A stretch of DNA of 64,000 nt from contig NZ_CP116615.1 in NCBI RefSeq assembly GCF_024832785.1, positions 2,790,001-2,854,000 on the forward strand, written 5' to 3'. This document shows positions 57,301 through 64,000 of this stretch, piece after piece. The stretch is from Fontisphaera persica. Its GTDB lineage: Bacteria; Verrucomicrobiota; Verrucomicrobiia; Limisphaerales; Fontisphaeraceae. The position numbers and the translations under genes were made by a program. The notes under the pieces were generated by a model. That model saw only the letters and a list, made by a program, of their open reading frames with translations, was not told where the DNA came from and ran no database searches. Position 1 is the first letter of the stretch, and each line of letters starts with the position of its first letter.

Positions 57301-60036
57301 TATGCCCCGTTGCCCCCGGGCCTCCAGGGCCGCCGTCAAAGCCCGATTCACACTGGACAAACTGCCATGATCGTCAAAAGTCCCCATCCATGCCAGCTCT
57401 GCCTTGGCGTGTGATGGGGGAGGCGGTTCATGTCGGGACTGAGTTTCAGGCCATACCTGCCAGCCTAACGCGGCAAGGTCTTTCGATAACTGGGTTTGTG
57501 CCTGCTCCAGGCTGGCGGCAGCTTCCAACATGCACGATGCCAGCCACGCTTCGCGTCGCAACAACAAGCCAAAACCGGGCGCATGCCACAGGCCCACCTG
57601 TTTCTCGACGAGCAACTGTGTCCAAGGCACCTCCGGCAGGGGGCACGCGCAAGGCAGCAACCAAATCCAAGGTTCACATGAACAGGTGGCCAGCTCTTGC
57701 ATATGCTGCAGGAGTTTCAAGTCTTTGCGGTTTTCCACACAGGTCAAGGACACCTGAATTGGCAACTTCATTTCCGCCAGGGCCTGTTTGGCCAGCTTGG
57801 CATCCGGCACCAGCAACATGACCGAGCAAGCTCCCGCCGTTTGCGCCTGTTTTTCCAAAGACCTGATCATTCCCTCAAGGGCCTGTATCTTCAAATCCCA
57901 GGGGGTGATGACCAGCCATTCGGGTTTGTGGAGCTCATAGTTCCCGTGGGGGAAGTTTTTCAGCAAGGCATCGGCCATTTGGAAGAAGCGTACGGCGGTG
58001 TCAGGGCTTGCGGCATGCAACACGCCTTGCGGCCATAAGACCTTTTGCTGGCTCAACAGGCTGGCATAACCGCGCTCGCGAAAGGCCTGCAACTGCGGTG
58101 GTTGGATGATGGTCGTCAGGCCGGTCTCCAGATAACGGTCGTCCAACTGCATCGCGCCAAAGTGTTGGAGTTCAACCCCCAGGGGAAAGGCCGCCAGCCG
58201 GCTCAAGATGGCATGCAGGCGTTGATCCATATGCTGCCTCAGCTTCTGGGCAAAAGCCTGGCGCGAATCACCCAGCAAAGGCCGGCGGTCGAGCTGCCAG
58301 TGCCACAATTCCTGAAACAGTTCGACGCCCTGTTTAAAGGCCGCACATTGCTGTTTCACCGGTGCAGAAAAACGCGCCTCTTCCAGCACGGGCTCCACCC
58401 CGCCGTTTTCCAGCCGCCTGTAACCCAAGGTGGTCCCCACCGGCGCATTAAGGCATATCTCAGCAAAAGCCGGACTCCGCAGGAAAGCCGCCAGATGCCA
58501 TGCGGGATGGCCATAGGCCCCCAGAAAATCGCGCACTTCCAATCCCTCCAGGACCCGTTCCGCCGCCCGCTCGCAAGTGACCACATAACAACCCAGCAAA
58601 CGGTTGGGCACTCCTTCCAGGCGCAAGATGCGTTGGATTTGCCACTGGGCGGTGGCGTTGTAACCCAGGTCGCACAAGCCCACAATGGAGCTGCCGTGCA
58701 GCCAGGCGGTGAAATAATCCAAAAACAGCCGCCGCAGTTCCCGGCTTTGCCTTTCGATTTGCGAAGCCACTTCCTCCCGGAAGATGAATTTCGCCAGGCG
58801 CAGGATGCTGGTCTGGTCGGTCAACTTGGCCGTTTCCGCGACTTCCAAATGTTTGCGGCAGGAGGAGGCCACTCCCAATTGGTCTAGAATCTGTCCCACG
58901 GTGAGGGAGGTGCGCCGTTGGAGCCAATCCACCACGTTGTCGGCCGTCAACCGGCCCAACGCCGCCAGCTCGGTGGAGGCGCGATTCGCATATAACGGGG
59001 AGACTTCCAGGGAAAGACCACGGCGATGCGCCTCCCGTTGAATCAATTTTCCCAATAATTCGCCCTCGCGCATGAATGCGCCCACCTTTTCCACGCCGGC
59101 GGAGGCGAATTGATCACAAGCCCATTCCGCAAAGCGGGTCAGCAGGGGTCCGAACAGCATGGCCCCCTCGCGCGCAAAGAACGCCTCGGGATGCTCGCCG
59201 GGAAAATGGCGGGCCGCCAGCAAGCGCAGCGCGTCCAGACTGAACCACGGTTGCTGGCCGCCCAAAAGAATCTGTTCACGAGCCATGAGGGGGCCATACT
59301 CCGGCACGTGATGTGCCACATAACCCAGGGCGCGCACCCCCGCCTTGCGAGCGCCCAGCACGTCAGCGTGCAGGTTATCCCCCAAGTGCAGCACTTCGTC
59401 GGGACGCCATCCCTGCCGCTGCAACACCCACTCAAACAATCGCCCGGTGCCCTTGCACACCCCCGCATCACTGGAAGTGTAAATGGCAGTGAAGAAATCT
59501 TCCGGGACGCGATTGGCCGCCAGAATGGCACGCAAATGCGATGCGCTGAGATAAACATCGGATACGATGACGACCTGCAAGCCCGCGTCTTTCAGTCTTT
59601 GCGCCAGACTAAAGACCGCGGGATTGAGCAGGCATATTTCCTGTTCCACCGCCACCTCCACCTCTGGCGCCTGCGGCGCAGCCACCACCTCTTGCAGTTC
59701 GGCGTATATCTCTGCCAGGTTAATATCTTCACGCCGCTTGTCGGGGTGAATCCACCGCTGGCGCGCCTGGCGCTCTGCCGCACGGCGATAAACTTCAAAA
59801 GCCACAGGGGTCACGGGCTGGCGGAAAACCCCCTGTGCTTGCAGGCGCTCGCCCACCTCATAAAACACGTCCGTGGGCCGATGCGTCAAACGCAATACGA
59901 GCGTGTCAAAAAAATCCAGTGAGACCGCCCGGCAGCGGCTTCCCGGGCGGGTGGCCAGCGCGAAGAAGCGGGCTAGGACCGGGTCTTGTTGCCAGAGCCT
60001 GTCGTCCAGCGGCTGGGAAACCTCGGTGGTGTTCAT
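54331..60036 (-). CDS. Giant multidomain glycosylation protein (HAD, GT4, TPR, GT2, TPR)
   Basis: The 1901-residue protein starts with an HAD-type hydrolase domain (AVSLDFFDTLVLRL near residue 45; VLHLGDNLHADVLGARKAG near 220). A long linker region (about 300-950) of unclear fold follows. A GT4 domain is next (FKFLFVGGTIFRKGPDALL near 1025; EGFGLPVLEAMACGLPVIVT near 1120), then a TPR stretch. A GT2 domain follows (LTVALIVKNEEAFLDRCLASV near 1355; WVLMLDADEEL near 1433), and C-terminal TPRs run from 1500 to the end. Its start overlaps the stop of the Kps-like gene. Between two flagellin genes, it is probably a flagellin O-glycosyltransferase scaffold (inference). Its TAA stop is part of the flagellin 1 promoter. 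Confidence 0.85.
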   Translation of the reverse strand: MNTTEVSQPLDDRLWQQDPVLARFFALATRPGSRCRAVSLDFFDTLVLRLTHRPTDVFYEVGERLQAQGVFRQPVTPVAFEVYRRAAERQARQRWIHPDKRREDINLAEIYAELQEVVAAPQAPEVEVAVEQEICLLNPAVFSLAQRLKDAGLQVVIVSDVYLSASHLRAILAANRVPEDFFTAIYTSSDAGVCKGTGRLFEWVLQRQGWRPDEVLHLGDNLHADVLGARKAGVRALGYVAHHVPEYGPLMAREQILLGGQQPWFSLDALRLLAARHFPGEHPEAFFAREGAMLFGPLLTRFAEWACDQFASAGVEKVGAFMREGELLGKLIQREAHRRGLSLEVSPLYANRASTELAALGRLTADNVVDWLQRRTSLTVGQILDQLGVASSCRKHLEVAETAKLTDQTSILRLAKFIFREEVASQIERQSRELRRLFLDYFTAWLHGSSIVGLCDLGYNATAQWQIQRILRLEGVPNRLLGCYVVTCERAAERVLEGLEVRDFLGAYGHPAWHLAAFLRSPAFAEICLNAPVGTTLGYRRLENGGVEPVLEEARFSAPVKQQCAAFKQGVELFQELWHWQLDRRPLLGDSRQAFAQKLRQHMDQRLHAILSRLAAFPLGVELQHFGAMQLDDRYLETGLTTIIQPPQLQAFRERGYASLLSQQKVLWPQGVLHAASPDTAVRFFQMADALLKNFPHGNYELHKPEWLVITPWDLKIQALEGMIRSLEKQAQTAGACSVMLLVPDAKLAKQALAEMKLPIQVSLTCVENRKDLKLLQHMQELATCSCEPWIWLLPCACPLPEVPWTQLLVEKQVGLWHAPGFGLLLRREAWLASCMLEAAASLEQAQTQLSKDLAALGWQVWPETQSRHEPPPPSHAKAELAWMGTFDDHGSLSSVNRALTAALEARGQRGITRLPLEKHTTLPNPKAVVVRHAWPPDWRRPACSKFVVIQPWEYGRLPQEWVKQSGQVDQFWVPSTYVQRVYVESGIPAEKVRVVPNGVDVSRFHPAAPPRELPTRKRFKFLFVGGTIFRKGPDALLEAYLASFTAQDDVCLVIKDFGGDSFYAGQTMAEKIQSLQQKPGLPEIVYLNEDWPGEALPGLYTACDCLVHPYRGEGFGLPVLEAMACGLPVIVTRGGGADDFTPDALVYAVPAQRRSIGNTLSGMTLAGEGWVLEPDRRALMQWMKHVVAHVDEAKQKGRAAAAHVREHWTWDAAARKALVCLAEWETAPPSNSTPAAPVAGAKPISITLPPAGWLGNLQEAREHFNQKHWRPAWEETLKAIQLRPYHPEAYLLLAEIARALNDMETARRMAERSRRMAPAWKAPKKLLNALHGKGTAKCKDWPQPPAESAAPRLTVALIVKNEEAFLDRCLASVRELAAQIVVVDTGSTDRTVEIARAHGAEVHHFAWCDDFSAARNAMLEHVRGDWVLMLDADEELKAESRARLLEEIKNDKVMAYRLPLEDVGAEAEGCSYVPRLWRNAPGLFFVGRVHEQIFSSIEVRRTEWGLDNALSQAVLRHYGYTAEVTQARGKVERNLRLLQAAVQELPDEPNLLMNLGLELARSGRLEEALEQYEAAFQSMSRKPLAQVVPELRESLLMQYASHLMQARRFGDVVRVLRSPLAGLQGGLTASLHFALGLALLEEKRPQEAAVEMRACLAKRQRPCLGRINTLIHTAAPWHCLAKALALAGETQAARQAFADAIHTWPDYLPLRWDYACWLWQQREAVPALEQLHAIVSRDARHLAAWRLGAEIALSQPEYHEFALDWTGEAIKCNPDTNELKALRAEALLLNGQPEEALPLLQQVALNGHFRLHAARILCELALSQPPAALAPEKEMQVSREFVGWYRRLIDSRGAAALQQVNQRLEHLAAVLPSAARLLQAALAEADTDAAGGQQNISTTA

Positions 60037-61403
60037 AAGCTTAAGTGGGAGGCTTTGCGTGCCGTGTCGTTGCGATGGGGATGTTCCGCCCATTGGGCCA
60101 ATTGTTCCAAGGCCTGCCAAAGACGCACCTCGACGGGAGCAAGCTGCCAGGAATCCCAACTTGCCCGCTGCAAAAAGTCCGCGAGATCCTCCAAGTCATG
60201 ACGGGCAGGCGCCTCGGGATGACAGGCAATGAGATATTCACTGAGTGCCCACGCCAAAAACTGCTGCGCCCGTTCGCGGCGATGGTTCCATCCTTCCCGT
60301 GCCAGGGCAGCCCGCAACGCCGGGAGAAGTTCTTCCATGCGATTGACTTCGTAAGTGCAGCCGCGGCCCCACCAGGCACTTCGCCCCAACAGCAGCACCG
60401 GCTTATCGTAAAAGACCGTTTCATATTGCAGCGTGGTAAACTGCGCGGCCACCACGTCTGCCATATCCATCAAGGCATGTACGTTGAAGCCGTTGACGCA
60501 GATGACTGAGTCCCCCACCACGTCGGCATAACTGGCGGCATCCAAGGGGTGTGGCTTGAACAAGAGGACGGCCGAGGGAATTTGCGCCACCGCGTTTTTG
60601 AGTGCTGCCAGGCAGTGGCGCGTACCGGCAAAGACAGGTGCATTCTGGCGCATGGCGCGGGCCTCCCGTGGAAACAGCCCCGCGGCGTCACCCTGGCCAA
60701 ACAGCAAGACGACTTGCCGGTTTTCCAGACCCAATTGCCGGCGCAATTCATTTCCCCCCCCGCCGAAAGCAGCCTGGGCGTACTTTTGCGGGCGATGGGT
60801 TAAATAGTAGTGCGACGCCGACTCCCATATTTGCCGGACGTCTTCTCGGAGCGCCAAGTCGTGCGCCAGCCAGTGTCGCAAGCAGTCCGAGGCCCCCTGA
60901 ATACCCCACGAATCCACCATGAGCGTGTCCGGCAACAGGCCGCGTTCCAGAGCATACACCGGCAACCCCGCCCGCCAGCCCTCCATTTGAAAGATGGCTG
61001 TTTGGGGATGCGTGGAATTCCAGAGCAGCACGGCGCCCGGCGCGAGTGTTTGCAGGAGGAAGCGCGCCACTTTCTGGCAAGCCAGGAATCCAGACCATGC
61101 CTCGTCCGGTGGATAGGCATCATGAGCCCAGGCCGCGTCATTTCGCAGCAAAAAGGCCTCCCATGAATCGGTGGACGGGGGAGGCAATTCCTGCGGTAGT
61201 GTCCCAGGAAACCATTCAGCAAAATGCCGCAGCAAATAGGGGAGGGGCACCACGGGAAAAGGAACTTCTTCAGCCGGCGCAGTGCTTAGCAGGACGAGTC
61301 CAGCTTGGCGGCGCTTTAATTGCTCAGCCAATTCTGTCCGCCAGGCCAGGGTCGGCCCTTGGAGGGGCAGGTAACAAGAAGCTAAGATGAGGGCCTGGTT
61401 CAT
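60033..61403 (-). CDS. Kps-like (capsule polysaccharide biosynthesis type) glycosyltransferase, putative
   Basis: The 456-residue protein has GT-B-like segments: VLLLFGQGDAAGLFPREARAM, IPSAVLLFKPHPLDAASY and VVAAQFTTLQYETVFYDKPVLLLGRSAWWGRG. The F-K-P-H-P motif followed by a Ser/Thr-rich nucleotide-binding segment resembles KpsC/KpsS-type and related CMP-sugar-using transferases. It fits next to a CMP-nonulosonate synthetase: the sugar might be passed from that enzyme to this one (inference). Its stop overlaps the start of the giant gene (ATGA), and the cytidylyltransferase gene ends 12 bases upstream. Confidence 0.65.
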   Translation of the reverse strand: MNQALILASCYLPLQGPTLAWRTELAEQLKRRQAGLVLLSTAPAEEVPFPVVPLPYLLRHFAEWFPGTLPQELPPPSTDSWEAFLLRNDAAWAHDAYPPDEAWSGFLACQKVARFLLQTLAPGAVLLWNSTHPQTAIFQMEGWRAGLPVYALERGLLPDTLMVDSWGIQGASDCLRHWLAHDLALREDVRQIWESASHYYLTHRPQKYAQAAFGGGGNELRRQLGLENRQVVLLFGQGDAAGLFPREARAMRQNAPVFAGTRHCLAALKNAVAQIPSAVLLFKPHPLDAASYADVVGDSVICVNGFNVHALMDMADVVAAQFTTLQYETVFYDKPVLLLGRSAWWGRGCTYEVNRMEELLPALRAALAREGWNHRRERAQQFLAWALSEYLIACHPEAPARHDLEDLADFLQRASWDSWQLAPVEVRLWQALEQLAQWAEHPHRNDTARKASHLSL

Positions 61404-61415
61404 GAAGCATCAGTC

Positions 61416-62714
61416 TCAAAAAAGACCAAATTGCTTGACCAGCTCGCTGGTTTGAATGCCTTGAGCAATCGCCAGCAGAATGTCAGCCTCATTCTTCTTG
61501 CGGCTCATGGCCTCTTTCAGGATGGCCTGCTCATGCTTGCGCGGAATGACCACGATGCCGTCGCTGTCGCCAAAGATGAGGTCATCTTTGTGGATGCTGA
61601 TGCCATCCACGACAATCGTGCGGTTGCGGGAGGTCACGATGCCGCGTTTGCGCGTGTCGCGGCAGTAATGGCCTTTGGCAAAGACCGGAAAGCCCATGCG
61701 CCGCGTATCGGGCCAGTCCCGCGTCACCCCGTCAATGACAGCGCCCACCGCCCCCGAACGCACCGCCAGGTTGGCATTCAACTCCCCAAAGAACGCGAAG
61801 CCCGGCGCATGATTGGCCACCACAATCACATCATTGGAGACCACGTGATCGTAGAGGTTCAAGCCCTCGTAGATTTTGCGGAAGTCTTCGTCATCCGCGC
61901 AGACATCAATTTGCAGGGTCTTGGCCCGCCCGAGGATTTTGCTGTCGGGCAGGTTCAACTGAAATTCGCGCGACAAGACGCCCTCGAGTTTCATATCGTC
62001 GAGGAGGTCCGACAGCAACGGACTGGAGAGCAGGAGCTTCATGTTGGCAAACAACCGCCGCTCCTGCTCGCGCTGGCCAATCGCAATCAGGTTGGCCATT
62101 TCAAAATCCGCCGGCCAGTTGACATCCACCGACTCCAAGGGGTCCAGAGGCAGGAGATAGGGATGATTGCCAATCCGCCGACCCGTGGCCAGGGCGGCTT
62201 CACGCCGCATGACATACAGCCCCATGGATTCGACGATGGTATCCTCCAAATCCGCACTGTTGGGAATGTGTTCCAGGTTGTAGAGGGGCCGCCCATTCTC
62301 CCACCGGTATTGTTTCTCCTTGCGCACCGCCACCACCGAGTCGTAACTCGCATCCGTTTTGAGCACTTCGATGGCCCGCTCAATCGTTTGCGGGCGGATG
62401 AAGGGCGAGGTGCACAGCAGTTGCACACAAATATCCGCATCGCAATGCCGCACCTCATTCAAGAACAACTGATGCCCATCGGTCTTGTTGGAGGCCAGCA
62501 ACGGGTCGCGCCGCAGGATACGACACTTGACCTCGCCGGCGAGCGCTTCGATTTGGGCTGATTCCGTGTCCAGCCACACTTCATCCACCGACGGACACGC
62601 CAGCAACTTGCGCAAACCGCGCAAAAAAAGCGGCTCGCCGTCCAGCAGCATGGTGTTTTTGTTGGGCAACCGGTCACTCGATCCCTTGGCAGGCAGAAAG
62701 GCGGCGACTTTCAT
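61416..62714 (-). CDS. CMP-nonulosonate cytidylyltransferase fused to an RraA-like domain
   Basis: Residues 1-230 match NeuA/PseF-type cytidylyltransferases: FLPAKGSSDRLPNKNTMLLDGEPLF (nucleotide-binding loop), CVQLLCTSPFIRPQTI and LESVDVNWPADFEMANL with metal-binding Asp. These activate sialic, legionaminic or pseudaminic acids with CTP. Residues about 250-425 match the RraA/HMG-aldolase-like family: AVRSGAVGAVIDGVTRDWPDTRRMGFPVFAKG, then VVDGISIHKDDLIFGDSDGIVVIP. The frame is continuous. The ATG at 62714 (MKVAAFLPAKG) is chosen over an upstream start because the nucleotide-binding motif begins there. The location between flagellin genes suggests flagellin glycosylation; no Neu/Leg/Pse synthase gene is in the window. 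Confidence 0.87.
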   Translation of the reverse strand: MKVAAFLPAKGSSDRLPNKNTMLLDGEPLFLRGLRKLLACPSVDEVWLDTESAQIEALAGEVKCRILRRDPLLASNKTDGHQLFLNEVRHCDADICVQLLCTSPFIRPQTIERAIEVLKTDASYDSVVAVRKEKQYRWENGRPLYNLEHIPNSADLEDTIVESMGLYVMRREAALATGRRIGNHPYLLPLDPLESVDVNWPADFEMANLIAIGQREQERRLFANMKLLLSSPLLSDLLDDMKLEGVLSREFQLNLPDSKILGRAKTLQIDVCADDEDFRKIYEGLNLYDHVVSNDVIVVANHAPGFAFFGELNANLAVRSGAVGAVIDGVTRDWPDTRRMGFPVFAKGHYCRDTRKRGIVTSRNRTIVVDGISIHKDDLIFGDSDGIVVIPRKHEQAILKEAMSRKKNEADILLAIAQGIQTSELVKQFGLF

Positions 62715-62780
62715 GGCAGGAAATGGTGTGCAGCAACCCTTGAGAATCGAATCCACTGACCCGCGCCGGCCCATCAGCGC

Positions 62781-62816
62781 ACGGCGCCGCCTCCGGATGG
62801 GACGGGGCGGCGCCGT
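62781..62816 (-). other. Stem-loop after flagellin 2
   Basis: A perfect 11-bp stem ACGGCGCCGCC / GGCGGCGCCGT (62781-62791 and 62806-62816) lies 15 bases past the flagellin 2 stop. It has no T-run, so it may attenuate rather than stop transcription into the glycosylation genes. No promoter is seen in the rest of the 117-base gap. Confidence 0.65.
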
Positions 62817-62831
62817 CAGCCTGGGTTGAGG

Positions 62832-63635
62832 TTACTGCAACAGGCGCAGCACGCTCTGCGGCAGTTGGTTGGCCTGCGCGAGCATGGCCGTGCCGCTTTG
62901 CACCAGGATGTTGTTGCGGGCGTACTCGGTGGATTCCTCCGCCACATCCACGTCGCGGATGCGCGAGCTGGCGGCGTTCATGTTTTCCTTGACCAGGACG
63001 AGCTGGTCAATGGTGGCCTGCAAGCGGGTCTGGTTGGCGCCAATCTTGGCGCGGTCTTCCGCCAACTGGCTGATGGCGGCTTTGACCTTGTCCAGGGCAT
63101 CTGCGGCCCCGGTGGTGGTGGACACATTGGAGGCGATGGCGTCGTCGTAGGCCGTGACGCCAAGGTCCGTGCCGTTCATATTGAAGGTGTTGCCCTCCGC
63201 GTCAATGGTGACGCTCAAGGGGCTGCCCGTGAACAGGCTCACGCCGTTGAAATCCTTGGTGGCGGTATTCTCGATGAAACGGCCCAGTTCCTCGAATTCC
63301 TTCTGGTACAGCGCCCGGTCGGCGTTCGTCTTGGTGACGTCCTGCGCCAGGATGGCCAGCTCGCTCATGCGGTCCAGCGCCTTGGCCACTTTCTTAAGGT
63401 AGCCGTCCTGGGTCTGGGTGAAGGACAAGGCATTGAGCACGTTGGATTTGGCGGCGCCGAGACGGTTAATCTGGGCGTCCATGCGGTTGCTCACGGCCAG
63501 GCCGGCGGCATCGTCCGCCGGGTCCACAATCTTGGACCCGGAGCTTAAGCGTGCCAGCGACTTGCCGAGCAGTTCCTGACTCTTTTGCAGGTTCGAAGCG
63601 GCGACCTGCGCGTGGATGTTGGTGTTGATGACCAT
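62832..63635 (-). CDS. fliC: Flagellin 2
   Basis: The 267-residue minimal flagellin reads MVINTNIHAQVAASNLQKSQELLGKSLARLSSGSKIVDPADDAAGLAVSNRMDAQ. Its C-terminal part is IRDVDVAEESTEYARNNILVQSGTAMLAQANQLPQSVLRLL. The central part includes ASNVSTTTGAADALDK, where Ser/Thr residues could be glycosylated. It is related to but clearly divergent from flagellin 1. It starts 2 bases after the csrA stop; its ribosome-binding site AGGAAG lies immediately before its start. The cytidylyltransferase gene follows after 117 bases. Confidence 0.97.
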   Translation of the reverse strand: MVINTNIHAQVAASNLQKSQELLGKSLARLSSGSKIVDPADDAAGLAVSNRMDAQINRLGAAKSNVLNALSFTQTQDGYLKKVAKALDRMSELAILAQDVTKTNADRALYQKEFEELGRFIENTATKDFNGVSLFTGSPLSVTIDAEGNTFNMNGTDLGVTAYDDAIASNVSTTTGAADALDKVKAAISQLAEDRAKIGANQTRLQATIDQLVLVKENMNAASSRIRDVDVAEESTEYARNNILVQSGTAMLAQANQLPQSVLRLLQ

Positions 63636-63637
63636 AG

Positions 63638-63949
63638 TTACTTCCTGTTGATGGTTTGTGGGTTGGGTTCAGTGTTTAACGTCCTGCTATGACACTCACA
63701 GGGCCGTGCTTTTGTTCGGGCAGAAGGCGCCGTTTCCGGCCGCAATTTCGGAATGGCCGGCCGGCCACTGGTCAACGCTTCCCTGTTGTTGTTCTGGATT
63801 TCCCGGTACACCTCCTCGCGGTGCACCGGCACATCGGAAGGCGCCTGTATGCCCACTTTCACCACGTCGCCTTCCACCCGGACAATCTTCACCGTAATGC
63901 GCCCGGCGATGATGATGCTTTCGCCGATTTTGCGTGAGAGAATCAACAT
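63638..63949 (-). CDS. csrA: Carbon storage regulator CsrA with extended C-terminal tail
   Basis: CsrA is an RNA-binding repressor that recognises GGA motifs in leaders. The N-terminal 60 residues are canonical: MLILSRKIGESIIIAGRITVKIVRVEGDVVKVGIQAPSDVPVHREEVYREI. The total of 103 residues exceeds the usual 60-75; the last 43 residues (SGRPAIPKLRPETAPSARTK...) are basic and probably disordered. The gene is 2 bases upstream of flagellin 2. In Bacillus and Campylobacter CsrA controls flagellin and is opposed by FliW; no fliW is visible here, but the window ends 51 bases upstream. Confidence 0.93.
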   Translation of the reverse strand: MLILSRKIGESIIIAGRITVKIVRVEGDVVKVGIQAPSDVPVHREEVYREIQNNNREALTSGRPAIPKLRPETAPSARTKARPCECHSRTLNTEPNPQTINRK

Positions 63950-64000
63950 AGATCATGGCGCAGGTTAAAGGTTTGGAATGGCCGTTTTCATTCACCCACG
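63950..64000. other. Sequence upstream of csrA at the window edge
   Basis: 51 bases with no supported gene or promoter. Whether a fliW or another flagellar gene lies immediately upstream cannot be seen. Confidence 0.4.

Noticed and set aside
1-64000. tRNA, rRNA, tmRNA or RNase P RNA genes
   Set aside because: No cloverleaf-like segment or conserved RNA core was spotted in the gaps by eye; a covariance-model scan would be decisive.

Overview
The window is a GC-rich bacterial chromosome segment in which almost every strong gene is identifiable. The mix points to the phylum Verrucomicrobiota, probably a flagellated Limisphaerales-like lineage (inference from gene content; no rRNA or taxonomic marker search was possible). 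The relevant content is an LptE/BamD outer-membrane assembly pair, hopanoid radical-SAM genes, a triheme hydrazine-synthase-alpha-like exported protein, a DUF2961/GH172 protein, a large exported GH2-like protein, and palindromic dispersed repeats next to a RAYT. No rRNA, tRNA or CRISPR array was seen.

Positions 1-17.9k are mostly housekeeping. A glycosyltransferase tail comes first, then a leftward run queE / class III aminotransferase / carbonic anhydrase / bamD / lptE. Next are a small TSUP permease converging on an MscS channel, and a leftward cluster lnt, nusB, PHP phosphoesterase, ftsY, ribD. rpsT has its own promoter and terminator. glgB and cysS diverge, and a leftward pair follows: an exported phosphodiesterase-like protein and an exported CinA-like protein.

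Positions 18.7-27.6k are accessory. A RAYT transposase gene sits among three copies of an 80/104-bp multi-stem-loop repeat. Copies supply the stop codons of two convergent genes and apparently the start codon and signal-peptide n-region of a third. Then come the triheme HzsA-like protein, a 1323-residue GH2-like protein and a decayed transposase fragment.

Positions 27.6-38.1k hold rpsU, a TIM-barrel isomerase and flippase pair, a corA / histidine kinase / NtrC-type regulator operon, a class V aminotransferase, a GH172-like / fumarylacetoacetase pair, and an exported TPR-like protein.

Positions 38.1-48.9k hold hpnH and hpnJ (hopanoid side-chain enzymes) separated by an MNT/HEPN toxin-antitoxin-like cassette that is bracketed by a 63-bp direct repeat. 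A TonB receptor / exbB / exbD / tonB operon and a hybrid sensor kinase follow.

Positions 48.9-64k form one leftward late-flagellar block: csrA, flagellin, a CMP-nonulosonate cytidylyltransferase-RraA fusion, a Kps-like protein, a 1901-residue HAD/GT4/GT2/TPR glycosylation protein, a second flagellin, fliD, a helical protein, a lipoprotein, flgM-like, fliS and fliT-like. Three sigma-28 (FliA) promoters can be read directly. The flagellin-1 leader carries a hairpin-presented GGA plus a GGA-containing ribosome-binding site, the usual architecture of CsrA control. The block therefore joins synthesis, probable O-glycosylation, export chaperoning and two-level regulation of the filament.
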